A stretch of DNA of 64,000 nt, taken from the NCBI GenBank assembly GCA_964584325.1, contig CAZOZP010000006.1, positions 7,290 to 71,289 of the forward strand, written 5' to 3'. The position numbers and the translations under genes were made by a program. This document shows positions 16,909 through 25,240 of this stretch, piece by piece (within the stretch, counting starts at the first letter, position 1; each line of letters begins with the position of its first letter). This stretch comes from CAZOZP01 sp964584325 (GTDB taxonomy: Bacteria; Bacteroidota; Ignavibacteria; Ignavibacteriales; Melioribacteraceae). The notes under the pieces were generated by a model, which was not told the origin of the DNA, did no database searches, and worked only from the letters and a program-made list of their open reading frames with translations.

Positions 16909-18786
16909 TTACGATCGGACAATAGGAAACGATATAAATACCTGTGTTCCGACTCCGGGCTTACTTCTTATATTAAACGACCCGTTAAGCAGACGTGTCA
17001 GTTTGTATGCAATAGTTAATCCTAATCCGGCTCCTTCATAATTGCGCTTGTGACCTTCTTCTTCAACCTGTCTGAAAGGTTCAAGTACTTTTTCAATTTT
17101 ATCTTCCTCAATCCCTATTCCTGTATCCTGAATTTCTATTGTAATAAAATCTCCGCTAATCTTTGATCTTATATTAATTTCACCATCAGGCTTATTGAAT
17201 TTAATAGCATTATCAAGTAATAGAGACATAATCTTTCTGAATTTCTGTTCATCTACTTCGAAATATGCTTCCTTGGGATCAAGAAGTATTTCAAATTTTA
17301 TGGATCTTGAAAGTGCCTGCAGGTAGTAATCCTGGTAAACGCCCTTTATAAGAGTATTTGCATTCATAATCATAATATCAAGATTAATGGCCCCTGATTC
17401 AATCATTGAAACTTCAACAATATTATCCACAAGCTGCAAAAGTCTTGTAACACCTTCCTTCATATATGTAGTCAGTTCAATTATATCATCATAACTTTCG
17501 GCAGCTAGTTCTTCTTCGATAAGGTCGGAATATCCAACTACTGCATTCAGCGGAGTCCTAATCTCATGTGACATGTTTGCAAGAAATGTCGATTTAAGCC
17601 TATTTAATTCAGCTTCTTTTCGCAGGGCTTTCTTTAGCCTGTCTTCGTTCATAAGTTGTTCAGTAATATCAGCAAGGCTTATAATAAACAATCTTTCGTT
17701 CGCATAGAGATCGTCAGTATAAGTTATTTTCCCTAAGTATTCTTTTCTTTGCCGCCTTTCCGAGTACCTGAATTGATACATAGCTTCAGGAACATCATTA
17801 ATCCTATTTACAGCTTTCTTAAGTTCGAGAAATAAATCTTCCGGAATTACTGATATCAGCTCTTTATCAGAGCTCTCTTCCCTGCATATATCAAAAATGT
17901 CATAGAAATTATCGTTCCCACTGTCGAAAATCAATTTATCCTTTTCTTTTCGTACAATAAGCAGCAAGTCTGATATATTATTTATTATCGACTTCTGTCT
18001 TTGTTCTGATTTCTTAATAATTCTGTTTTTCTGTATATAATCTGTTATATCGTTTGCAGTAAGGATAAAACTTACCGGTTCGGTGCGTGTTATTCTAACA
18101 GGATTAAGCCTTACTTCTCTAAACCACAGATGTCCTTCTTCCCCAATATCCGAGATTAGTTTTTTCCAAGGTTCCTTTTTTTGAATTGCTCTGCGAAGAG
18201 ACTGTATATCTGTATTTGTCATAAAGTCAAGGAGCAGATCAGGAAGAAATTTGCCATAGAAAGATTCAATTTTAAGGTTTAATATATTTTCAAACGACTG
18301 AGTTGAATAATTTATTATTCCTTCCTCATCAGTGATTATAACAGGAATGTTACCATATTCAAGCGCATTATGCAGGTTATTGATTCTGCTTTCAAATTTC
18401 TTCCTTTCTTCTGATGCCATGGCGTGAAACACAAGAAATTCTCCTTCTTCAAGAAGAATCCTTTCAATATCCACATTAAATGAAACAGGCTCCTTTTCAG
18501 CATCGGTAAGCAGGAACAACTCAAAAGTAAAACTCTTGTATTTGCTTTTGATAATACCATCAATGAAGTAAGGTAAATAAGGTTCCGTCTTTAAATTGTC
18601 GAAACTGTTTCCTTCACTAATAGAAAATATTTTCTTAAAAGCACTGTTGGCATAATAAATAACTTGATTTGCACCAATGAGTGCAAGCGGTTTAGTCTCA
18701 GGAAGCTCTTCAAGCGTTTTGAATTCCGTCAGCCTTTTAATTGAGGCAGGTTTATTTTTAGTATCGTTTTGATATTGATTATACAT
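16909..18786 (-). CDS. Soluble PAS-domain sensor histidine kinase
   Basis: A 625-residue kinase with no membrane segment, hence cytoplasmic. Three PAS-like regions lie at about 25-125, 135-260 and 265-375. The HisKA box TFLANMSHEIRTPLNA has phospho-acceptor H407. The HATPase domain has DNAIKF (N box), DTGIGIEEDK (G1) and GAGLGLTIAYKL (G2). No receiver domain is fused, and no cognate response regulator lies nearby. Its start overlaps the stop of the upstream 213-residue gene by eight bases, so the two are translationally coupled and the unknown protein may modulate the kinase. No haem- or flavin-binding residues can be assigned from sequence alone. Confidence 0.9.
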   Translation of the reverse strand: MYNQYQNDTKNKPASIKRLTEFKTLEELPETKPLALIGANQVIYYANSAFKKIFSISEGNSFDNLKTEPYLPYFIDGIIKSKYKSFTFELFLLTDAEKEPVSFNVDIERILLEEGEFLVFHAMASEERKKFESRINNLHNALEYGNIPVIITDEEGIINYSTQSFENILNLKIESFYGKFLPDLLLDFMTNTDIQSLRRAIQKKEPWKKLISDIGEEGHLWFREVRLNPVRITRTEPVSFILTANDITDYIQKNRIIKKSEQRQKSIINNISDLLLIVRKEKDKLIFDSGNDNFYDIFDICREESSDKELISVIPEDLFLELKKAVNRINDVPEAMYQFRYSERRQRKEYLGKITYTDDLYANERLFIISLADITEQLMNEDRLKKALRKEAELNRLKSTFLANMSHEIRTPLNAVVGYSDLIEEELAAESYDDIIELTTYMKEGVTRLLQLVDNIVEVSMIESGAINLDIMIMNANTLIKGVYQDYYLQALSRSIKFEILLDPKEAYFEVDEQKFRKIMSLLLDNAIKFNKPDGEINIRSKISGDFITIEIQDTGIGIEEDKIEKVLEPFRQVEEEGHKRNYEGAGLGLTIAYKLTRLLNGSFNIRSKPGVGTQVFISFPIVRS

Positions 18787-19420
18787 TTACAACTGCAATT
18801 TTTTCAATCATTATTCTTGGAAGAGAATCTTCCTTAAATTGGAAATTCCTAATAACACTTGTTTTTCCCATTTTTTCAATTAGAGTGTATATCGTAGTCA
18901 TAATAAAGTCAAATTCATTGAACAACTCTTCTTCGTTCTCTCCAACAATAAGTTGGATTGCCAAACTGTCTTTTCTGGAAAAATCATCTTGCAGTTCAAG
19001 ATCGTAGGCGCTGTCCATAAGTTTTTTTAATCCGGGGAATTTTCTTTTTACAACCCCGTCAAGAGTTTTAACATTTTTCTTTTTCAGAGAAATCAGTAGT
19101 CCGATTTTTTTATTTCCTGCCGGGTAATACTTGAGGACAGTCATCACCTGTCTGTTATTACTATATAGATTCTGAATATCCAATTCAAGTTTTATTTCAA
19201 ATTCCTGAATAAAAAAATGAAGAAACAATTTATCCTCATCAGAGTATTTCAGTTCTTTAGGCAGCCAATCCATACTTCCAAGAAACACAGCCGCTGGCGA
19301 AAAGGATATCGAATCTATCCTGGAAGCAGACCTTCCGGAGTTTTTCCGAGTTCTTTCCTGATAAACAGAAGCTCTTCTGTCGCGGTATTCGGGTGAAATA
19401 TTTAATACTCTGTCAAGCAT
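18779..19420 (-). CDS. Unknown protein coupled to a PAS kinase
   Basis: A 213-residue soluble protein with no signal peptide or membrane segment. The first 45 residues are basic and probably disordered (RASVYQERTRKNSGRSASR). The rest looks like a compact alpha/beta domain (LFLHFFIQEFEIKLELDIQNL, KKIGLLISLKKKNVKTLDG, FDFIMTTIYTLIEKMG). I recognise no family. Overlap with the kinase gene by eight bases makes a functional link likely. The 5' side carries a near-copy of TTTCGATAATAA, 25 bases before the ATG, matching the arrangement at the two propeller sensor genes. Confidence 0.7.
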   Translation of the reverse strand: MLDRVLNISPEYRDRRASVYQERTRKNSGRSASRIDSISFSPAAVFLGSMDWLPKELKYSDEDKLFLHFFIQEFEIKLELDIQNLYSNNRQVMTVLKYYPAGNKKIGLLISLKKKNVKTLDGVVKRKFPGLKKLMDSAYDLELQDDFSRKDSLAIQLIVGENEEELFNEFDFIMTTIYTLIEKMGKTSVIRNFQFKEDSLPRIMIEKIAVVNV

Positions 19421-19445
19421 TTTAACTTTGGAATTATATGTAGCA

Positions 19446-19455
19446 TATTATCGAA
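19446..19455 (-). promoter_or_regulatory. Partial TTTCGATAATAA element
   Basis: On the minus strand TTCGATAATA (10 of the 12 bases) lies 25 bases before the ATG at 19420, the same spacing as the exact copies at 35771-35782 and 5914-5925. The remaining intergenic DNA (19456-19563) shows an A-tract but no clear terminator for the propeller kinase gene upstream. Confidence 0.45.
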
Positions 19456-19563
19456 TTTTTTTTTTGTTTATTAACAATAACTATCCTATAATACATTCAT
19501 TACTATTTGGCTCGATCATTAATTGAAGATCCGGAAGGTTTAAGAATTATGCGCATCCATTCG

Positions 19564-22500
19564 TTAGTTCTCCGGTTTCACAATATGTTTCTTAAATATT
19601 ACAGTAAACTCAGTCCCCACATTTTTTTTGCTTTTAACTTCGATTCTGACATTATTCATTTCGCTGTATTTTTTTACAAGAGAAAGCCCAAGTCCGTTAC
19701 CTTCATACTTTCTTGTATAACCGGTTTCTTCCTGAGTAAATGGGTCGAAAAGTCTCGGGAGATATTCATCGGAAATACCTATTCCTGTGTCAGATATCTT
19801 AACTAAAATATCTTCATTTTGGTGAATAATGGTTACGGTAACTCCTCCTTCTTTTGTATATTTTATGGCGTTGTCTAAAAGATTATAAAACAACTGGCCA
19901 ATCATATACTCATCTGCTTCAATAAAATTTTCTTTTTCTTTGTTAATTATCTCTAAAGTCAGCCCATTATCCTTTGCCTTTTGGTTTAAGTCTTTGCAAC
20001 TTGGAAGAAGAGCTTTTTCATATAAATCAAAAACTCTCGGAACCAGTTCATATGTGTTTGTCTCTATCTGAGACATATTCAGAATCATATCAATCGTGCG
20101 GACTATTCTGTTGCCTGCCCTTTTCATTGTCGAGAATATTTCTTCGTGTTCGGGAGTAAGGTGCTCCTCAAACTCATCTCTAAGTATCCAGGAAAAGCTT
20201 AGCAAGGTATTAATTGGTGTTCGTATCTCATGCGACATTTGTGCGAGAAAATCTGATTTTAATCTGTCTGATTCTTCCGCCTTTTTTCTGGCAATCTTAA
20301 GTGCTTCTTCAGATTCTCTTCTCCTTACAATTTCTTCCTTTAGCTCCTTATTTCTTTGTTCCATGTGTCTTGTTCTGATTTTTACAAGTCCGATTATTAA
20401 TCCAGTTCCAATAATCACCATTAAAATATAAAACCATGTGGTTTTATAAAAAGGAGGTACTACTATAATTTGAATTGATGTACCTTCTTCATTCCAAATG
20501 CCATGATTATTTGAGGCTTTAACCCTGAATGTATATAATCCTCCATCAAGGTTTGTATAGCTAACGTAACGCCTATTTCCGCAATATATCCACTCTTTGT
20601 CGTATCCCTCCAGTTTATATGCATACTGGTTTTTTTCAGGTGCAGTATAGTCTAAGGCTGCGAATTCCAATGAAAAATTATTTTCTTTATGAGATATCTC
20701 AATTTCAGTATCTTCCTTAATCCAGTTATCAGAAGAAAATATCCTATCGGCAATTCTTACTTTTTTTATTACAACCGCTGGAATGTTTCTGTTAAGTCCA
20801 ACATTTAAGGGATCAAATCCGGTAAGTCCTTTCACACTTCCGAAATAAATTTTTCCGTCAATGGTTCTAGCTGCTGCACCCCAGAAAAATTGTTCTGTGG
20901 CCAATCCGTCACTTGAATTGAAATTTAGGAATGTTTCCTTTACCGGATTAAATCTTGAAAGTCCGGAATTTGTACTTAACCACAAATATCCCTCTTTATC
21001 TGCCTTTATTCCGTAAACTACATCATTTGGAATTCCGTGTGCAAAGGAGTAGTACTTTATTGATTTAACAGTTTTCCCTTTATCTGTTAGTTCCAGTTTG
21101 CATAATCCGCCACCGTGTGTACCCAGCCACAGAATATCCTGTTTGTAGGGAAGCATTGAAATAATTCTCTTTTCAAAAAGTTGAGTACCTTTCTGATCTG
21201 CAGTAATTTCGGTAAACTCTGGAGATGCTGTTCCATCCTGATAATCCAGCCGGCTTATTCCATTCCACGTTCCAATCCAGATGTTACCATAATAATCTTC
21301 TACTATACAATTTGATTGAACTCTGTTATCACAAAGCGATTTAGGATTAACAGTCTTAACGTAACGAGTTATTCTGCCGTTTGCAGGGTCATATTTATTT
21401 AATCCATTTTCAGTACCTATCCACATATTATTCTGTCTGTCCTGAAAGATAGCCTGAATAAAATCACTTGTTAAACTTGAAGCATTCGAGGGATTATGTT
21501 TCAAACTCAAAACCTTTTCGAATTTAAGTGATCGCACATCTCCTTTTGCATGAGTAACCTGAACCCCGCTCCCCCAGGTTCCAATCCAGAGATTATCCTT
21601 GAAATCCTGGGCTAAAGCAATAATGTAATTGTGGCTAACTTCACTTCCGTATTTAGTATAATCGTATTTCACAAATGAATCAGATGAAGGGTCGTATAGA
21701 TTAAGTCCGAAATTAAGAGTGCCTGCCCACAGCCTTCCGGTTCTCTCCTGAAATATAGTTCGAATTGTATTATCACTAAGTCCTGATCCGCCGTCTGTTC
21801 CCGCAGTATATTGGATAAAGCCGGATTTCCTTCCGTTAAGTTTATTTATACCGCCGGTTTTTGTTCCAATCCAAATAATTCCATTTTTATCCTGATAAAT
21901 TGTCCAGATATAATTATTTGAAAGACTTGCAAAATTTTGCTCTGTATTTCTAATAAGAACCACCTCATCGGTTTCAGTTATAAGTGTTATTCCTCCAACC
22001 GTTCCAATCCAGATTCTGCCGCGTGAATCTTCCATAATAGTTCTGACATAATTTGTCGGCAACCCTTTTTCTTTGTTATAAACAGAATAATACTCCGGAG
22101 TTTTAAGACCTCTTTCCATCTTGAAAAGCCCATCTGCCGTTCCAACCCACAATATTCCTCTTGAGTCACATAAAACAGCACTAACAATTGAATTTGAAGG
22201 AATACCATGAGATTCGCCGGATAAAGCTTTTTTGGAATTAGGATCGTAAACATAAAGACCATAGTTTTCGGTACCTATTATAATACGGTCTGACTTATCA
22301 ATTGTGACTGATAGTACTGTCATATTTACAGGTAGTCCTAAATCTATTCTTTCTACTATGCCTGTATAAGAATTAATTTTATTTAGTCCGCCTTGTCCTA
22401 GTCCTACCCAAATATTATCCTTTTTATCAACAGCCAAAGACCAGACATTATTTATTGAAAGAGAGTTTTCATCAACCTGGGAATTTTTAAAGACCGTAAA

Positions 22501-22836
22501 AATTCCCGTGAGCGGATCAAGTTTGTTTACACCGCCGCTGTTTGTTCCAATCCAGATATAACCTTTTGAATCTTTGACCATGGCAGTAATGAAATTGTCA
22601 GAAATACTATTCTCTGCAAGTGGATCGGTCTTAAATATCCGGCAATTATAACCGTCATACAGGTTAAGTCCGTCTTCAGTGCCTATCCACATAAATCCCA
22701 TATCGTCTTGAACGATACCTTTAATGGTATTCTGGGAAAGTCCGTTGCCTGTGTTTACGTGAGTAAACACAAAATTAATTTTGGTTCCGGCACTACTAAT
22801 AGAAAATAGTAACAAGAATAGTAAAAATTTATACAT
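19564..22836 (-). CDS. Propeller-type (Reg_prop/Y_Y_Y) sensor histidine kinase
   Basis: A 1090-residue one-pass membrane sensor. A signal peptide (MYKFLLFLLLFSISSAG) is followed by about 14 Reg_prop repeats (IWIGT..GG.NK-type, residues about 30-680) forming a two-bladed periplasmic propeller. Then come a Y_Y_Y domain (about 715-790, LEGYDKEWIYCGNRRYVSYTNL), a membrane helix (about 797-820), HisKA with H869 (FLAQMSHEIRTPINT) and HATPase (DNAIKYT, DTGIGISDEY, GNGLGLSLVKKYS). Unlike classical hybrid two-component systems of Bacteroides it has no receiver or AraC domain. Those relatives sense polysaccharide fragments; the ligand here is unknown. It lies just downstream of the six-gene operon and has its own TTTCGATAATAA element. 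Confidence 0.93.
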   Translation of the reverse strand: MYKFLLFLLLFSISSAGTKINFVFTHVNTGNGLSQNTIKGIVQDDMGFMWIGTEDGLNLYDGYNCRIFKTDPLAENSISDNFITAMVKDSKGYIWIGTNSGGVNKLDPLTGIFTVFKNSQVDENSLSINNVWSLAVDKKDNIWVGLGQGGLNKINSYTGIVERIDLGLPVNMTVLSVTIDKSDRIIIGTENYGLYVYDPNSKKALSGESHGIPSNSIVSAVLCDSRGILWVGTADGLFKMERGLKTPEYYSVYNKEKGLPTNYVRTIMEDSRGRIWIGTVGGITLITETDEVVLIRNTEQNFASLSNNYIWTIYQDKNGIIWIGTKTGGINKLNGRKSGFIQYTAGTDGGSGLSDNTIRTIFQERTGRLWAGTLNFGLNLYDPSSDSFVKYDYTKYGSEVSHNYIIALAQDFKDNLWIGTWGSGVQVTHAKGDVRSLKFEKVLSLKHNPSNASSLTSDFIQAIFQDRQNNMWIGTENGLNKYDPANGRITRYVKTVNPKSLCDNRVQSNCIVEDYYGNIWIGTWNGISRLDYQDGTASPEFTEITADQKGTQLFEKRIISMLPYKQDILWLGTHGGGLCKLELTDKGKTVKSIKYYSFAHGIPNDVVYGIKADKEGYLWLSTNSGLSRFNPVKETFLNFNSSDGLATEQFFWGAAARTIDGKIYFGSVKGLTGFDPLNVGLNRNIPAVVIKKVRIADRIFSSDNWIKEDTEIEISHKENNFSLEFAALDYTAPEKNQYAYKLEGYDKEWIYCGNRRYVSYTNLDGGLYTFRVKASNNHGIWNEEGTSIQIIVVPPFYKTTWFYILMVIIGTGLIIGLVKIRTRHMEQRNKELKEEIVRRRESEEALKIARKKAEESDRLKSDFLAQMSHEIRTPINTLLSFSWILRDEFEEHLTPEHEEIFSTMKRAGNRIVRTIDMILNMSQIETNTYELVPRVFDLYEKALLPSCKDLNQKAKDNGLTLEIINKEKENFIEADEYMIGQLFYNLLDNAIKYTKEGGVTVTIIHQNEDILVKISDTGIGISDEYLPRLFDPFTQEETGYTRKYEGNGLGLSLVKKYSEMNNVRIEVKSKKNVGTEFTVIFKKHIVKPEN

Positions 22837-22865
22837 TTTAAGCCAAGATAGTCTTATTTTACTGT

Positions 22866-22877
22866 TTATTATCGAAA
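22866..22877 (-). promoter_or_regulatory. TTTCGATAATAA element before the propeller kinase
   Basis: An exact 12-base copy (minus strand), 29 bases before the ATG at 22836, within the 97-bp gap after the six-gene operon. It suggests the kinase has its own promoter rather than depending on read-through. Confidence 0.5.
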
Positions 22878-22933
22878 AGGAGGGAATTCAGTTAAATAAA
22901 TAATGGTGACAATCGCTGAATATTTCGTAAATA

Positions 22934-24487
22934 CTATTTACCGGATTTTTTTGCAAGAAGATAACGGATAAGCTCAATCGGTCGGAAAATTGATGGACGC
23001 ATTTTCTCGTTCATTTTTCGCATATTGACAGCAATATCTCTTAACATAAACAACATATTTTTTGTAAGATCGCTATCCGGATTTACTGACTCAGCAGGAG
23101 TAGATGCAAGATTTAATCTGGAAAGTTCATCATTCATTTTTTGAATTTTTTCATCTATGGAATTTAGAACATTCAATTTCTCAATCAAACTGTTTGAATC
23201 TGAGCCCTTAATAAAAAATTCTATATCATCAACAGCTTTTTGAGTAAGATTTCTGAGAGCTTCTTTTTCTTTATCAAGGAACTGTCTGATTTCTTCATCA
23301 GTTTCGTTTATGTGTCTGATAATCTTATCTGTTCTTTCATTGAACTTTGATACACTTTCTGAAAAGAATTCCACTCGCATTGTACTTTGTTCTTCACTTT
23401 CCTTTACATTGCTGTCAAGCTTCAATACGGCCTTTTCAAAAGCATACAATCTCCCTAACAATTCTTCAATAATGCGCGAACTTTCATCGGATTTATTAAG
23501 AGCATCCTGAATTTTCAGAATATACTGTCCAAACTTGTCAAATTCTTCCTTTCCGGCCATTATTGCACTAACAAGTTTGGTGCTGTTGCTGATAGCTTTG
23601 CTATACCCCGTTTGTCCGATGGCCTCAAGAAAATCTTTCTGAAGAGCCAAGTTTTCGCTTAGCGCACCTACATTGGTCTTGAATTTTCCTATATTCTTTG
23701 CAAACTCTTTTGAAAACCAATCCATTGTGTTTCTCATATTTGTAAGGCTGGTATGAACATCTCTGGTTAGAACAGGCAAAAGTTCTGACTGAAGAAAATT
23801 TATAAATCTATATTTGTTTTCAAGAAACAATTCCCGAACTTCACGATAAAAATGCAGACTGTTCACCGAAGTAAATAATAGTCCTGTAAAACTAAGTGTA
23901 ATAGAAAAAGCCAAATGATAAAGAAACTCATTCTTGTAATAAGATACTTCACTTGTAATAACATTCTCGTTTGTTCCGGCAAGGAAAATCAATGCTACAA
24001 TAATTCCAAGAAATGTTCCAATTAGTCCTAATCTTATTGGAATATTAATAGATGCGGCAATTTTTTCCTCTGCAGGAGCTGCTGCTCTTTCAACCATCTC
24101 CCGGATATAGTTAATGTCTGCAGCTACGCCTTTATTCCTAATAATATATGTATTGAGTATCTGAACTATTTCTAAAAACAAAGGGGAAAGATTAATGCCG
24201 GCATTATACCGGATTACTTCCGCTTCAAATATTTCCGGTTGAATCTTTCCAGGAGGTACAGAGGTTAACTCTTTATTTTCTTCATAATTTCCGATGCTAA
24301 TTTCTTCATCAGGCAGGCCGGGATTTTCAACAATGATCTTGCATCTTCTCAGATAATAAGCTTTAACTCCATTCTGAAGTGAATCAGGAAAAATCGAATT
24401 CAATTCTTTAATAAGGAAATATGTTTTCCTAAAAAAGAATGTCTGGAGACCAAGAACGGATAATACTATTAGAATTATAACAAGCAT
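22934..24487 (-). CDS. MotA/TolQ/ExbB-like channel subunit with coiled-coil tail
   Basis: A 517-residue inner-membrane protein. TM1 is at residues 1-17, a soluble loop follows (18-148), TM2 at about 151-171 contains IRLGLIGTFLGIIVALIFLAG, and TM3 is at about 188-210 (LAFSITLSFTGLLFTSVNSL). The LGLIGTFLGI stretch and the TM3 pattern are those of the MotA/TolQ/ExbB proton-channel family (PF01618-like). About 300 residues follow, mostly predicted coiled coil, in the cytoplasm. A long tail on a MotA-like subunit recalls ZorA of Zorya defence, but the neighbours differ. It is the last gene of the six-gene operon and starts two bases after its partner's stop. Confidence 0.75.
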   Translation of the reverse strand: MLVIILIVLSVLGLQTFFFRKTYFLIKELNSIFPDSLQNGVKAYYLRRCKIIVENPGLPDEEISIGNYEENKELTSVPPGKIQPEIFEAEVIRYNAGINLSPLFLEIVQILNTYIIRNKGVAADINYIREMVERAAAPAEEKIAASINIPIRLGLIGTFLGIIVALIFLAGTNENVITSEVSYYKNEFLYHLAFSITLSFTGLLFTSVNSLHFYREVRELFLENKYRFINFLQSELLPVLTRDVHTSLTNMRNTMDWFSKEFAKNIGKFKTNVGALSENLALQKDFLEAIGQTGYSKAISNSTKLVSAIMAGKEEFDKFGQYILKIQDALNKSDESSRIIEELLGRLYAFEKAVLKLDSNVKESEEQSTMRVEFFSESVSKFNERTDKIIRHINETDEEIRQFLDKEKEALRNLTQKAVDDIEFFIKGSDSNSLIEKLNVLNSIDEKIQKMNDELSRLNLASTPAESVNPDSDLTKNMLFMLRDIAVNMRKMNEKMRPSIFRPIELIRYLLAKKSGK

Positions 24488-24489
24488 AA

Positions 24490-25230
24490 CTATCCGAATT
24501 TAACATCAATTTTCTTTTCAATACGCCACTTTTCACCGTCTTTAATCAATATTCCGCTCTGGAGCATGATTATACGCGAAGAACCTTTAACACTGTTAAC
24601 ATCGTAATTGCAGGCCGGTTTAAGAAGATCATTCGAATTGCTTATTGCAAGTCTCTGTATAAGTTCATTTTTTGAATTTATCTCGAGTTGAGCTTTATTC
24701 GGATTAACAGAATCTAGCCTTAAAATATATAATGAGCTTGAAGTACTCTGATTCTTAAGATACCGGCTCGAAAAAAATCCTTCTTTATGAGGCATTTCTG
24801 CATACCAGAGGTTACCTGCTTCTTCCTCGGCTTCAACAGATGTATTGTCTAAACCGGTGGAATAATAATCCTTGGATAATCCGATTTCATTTCCGGCATA
24901 CCCTACTTTTCTTAAATCTTCTATTTCAGATTTTTTTGCTCTCAGCTCTGCTTCAAGTCTTTCATTTGTTTCATTTAGATAGTATAATTCATTATTAAGT
25001 CTGTCAATTTCACTTTCAAGAACCTTTATTTCATCTCCGCTTGTGGTTTCAACAATTTCAGTTCTTAACCTTCTTGAAGATGTTCTTCTTGAAAAAAGCA
25101 TAACAAAAAGATTTGCAAGCAAAAGGATACCAATTACTAAAAGCAATGGAGTAACCCACTGTGAATTCAAATACTCATTCAGAAAATCGGACTGTAATAA
25201 AACAAATACATGCAATACAGATAATTTCAT
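24490..25230 (-). CDS. Single-pass membrane coiled-coil protein of the six-gene operon
   Basis: A 246-residue protein starting MKLSVLHVFVLLQSDF. A start at 25263 is possible, but it would overlap the upstream gene, and GACGGA lies a normal distance before the ATG at 25230. One membrane helix (about 26-46, VTPLLLVIGILLLANLFVMLF) is followed by a basic stretch (SRRTSSRRLR), which places the C-terminus in the cytoplasm. Then come a coiled coil (about 66-108) and a C-terminal domain (about 125-246) that I do not recognise. By position it could be the partner of the MotA/TolQ-like subunit, but it shows no OmpA-type peptidoglycan-binding motif and no ExbD-like periplasmic domain. Confidence 0.75.
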   Translation of the reverse strand: MKLSVLHVFVLLQSDFLNEYLNSQWVTPLLLVIGILLLANLFVMLFSRRTSSRRLRTEIVETTSGDEIKVLESEIDRLNNELYYLNETNERLEAELRAKKSEIEDLRKVGYAGNEIGLSKDYYSTGLDNTSVEAEEEAGNLWYAEMPHKEGFFSSRYLKNQSTSSSLYILRLDSVNPNKAQLEINSKNELIQRLAISNSNDLLKPACNYDVNSVKGSSRIIMLQSGILIKDGEKWRIEKKIDVKFG

Positions 25231-25240
25231 AAAAATTCCG

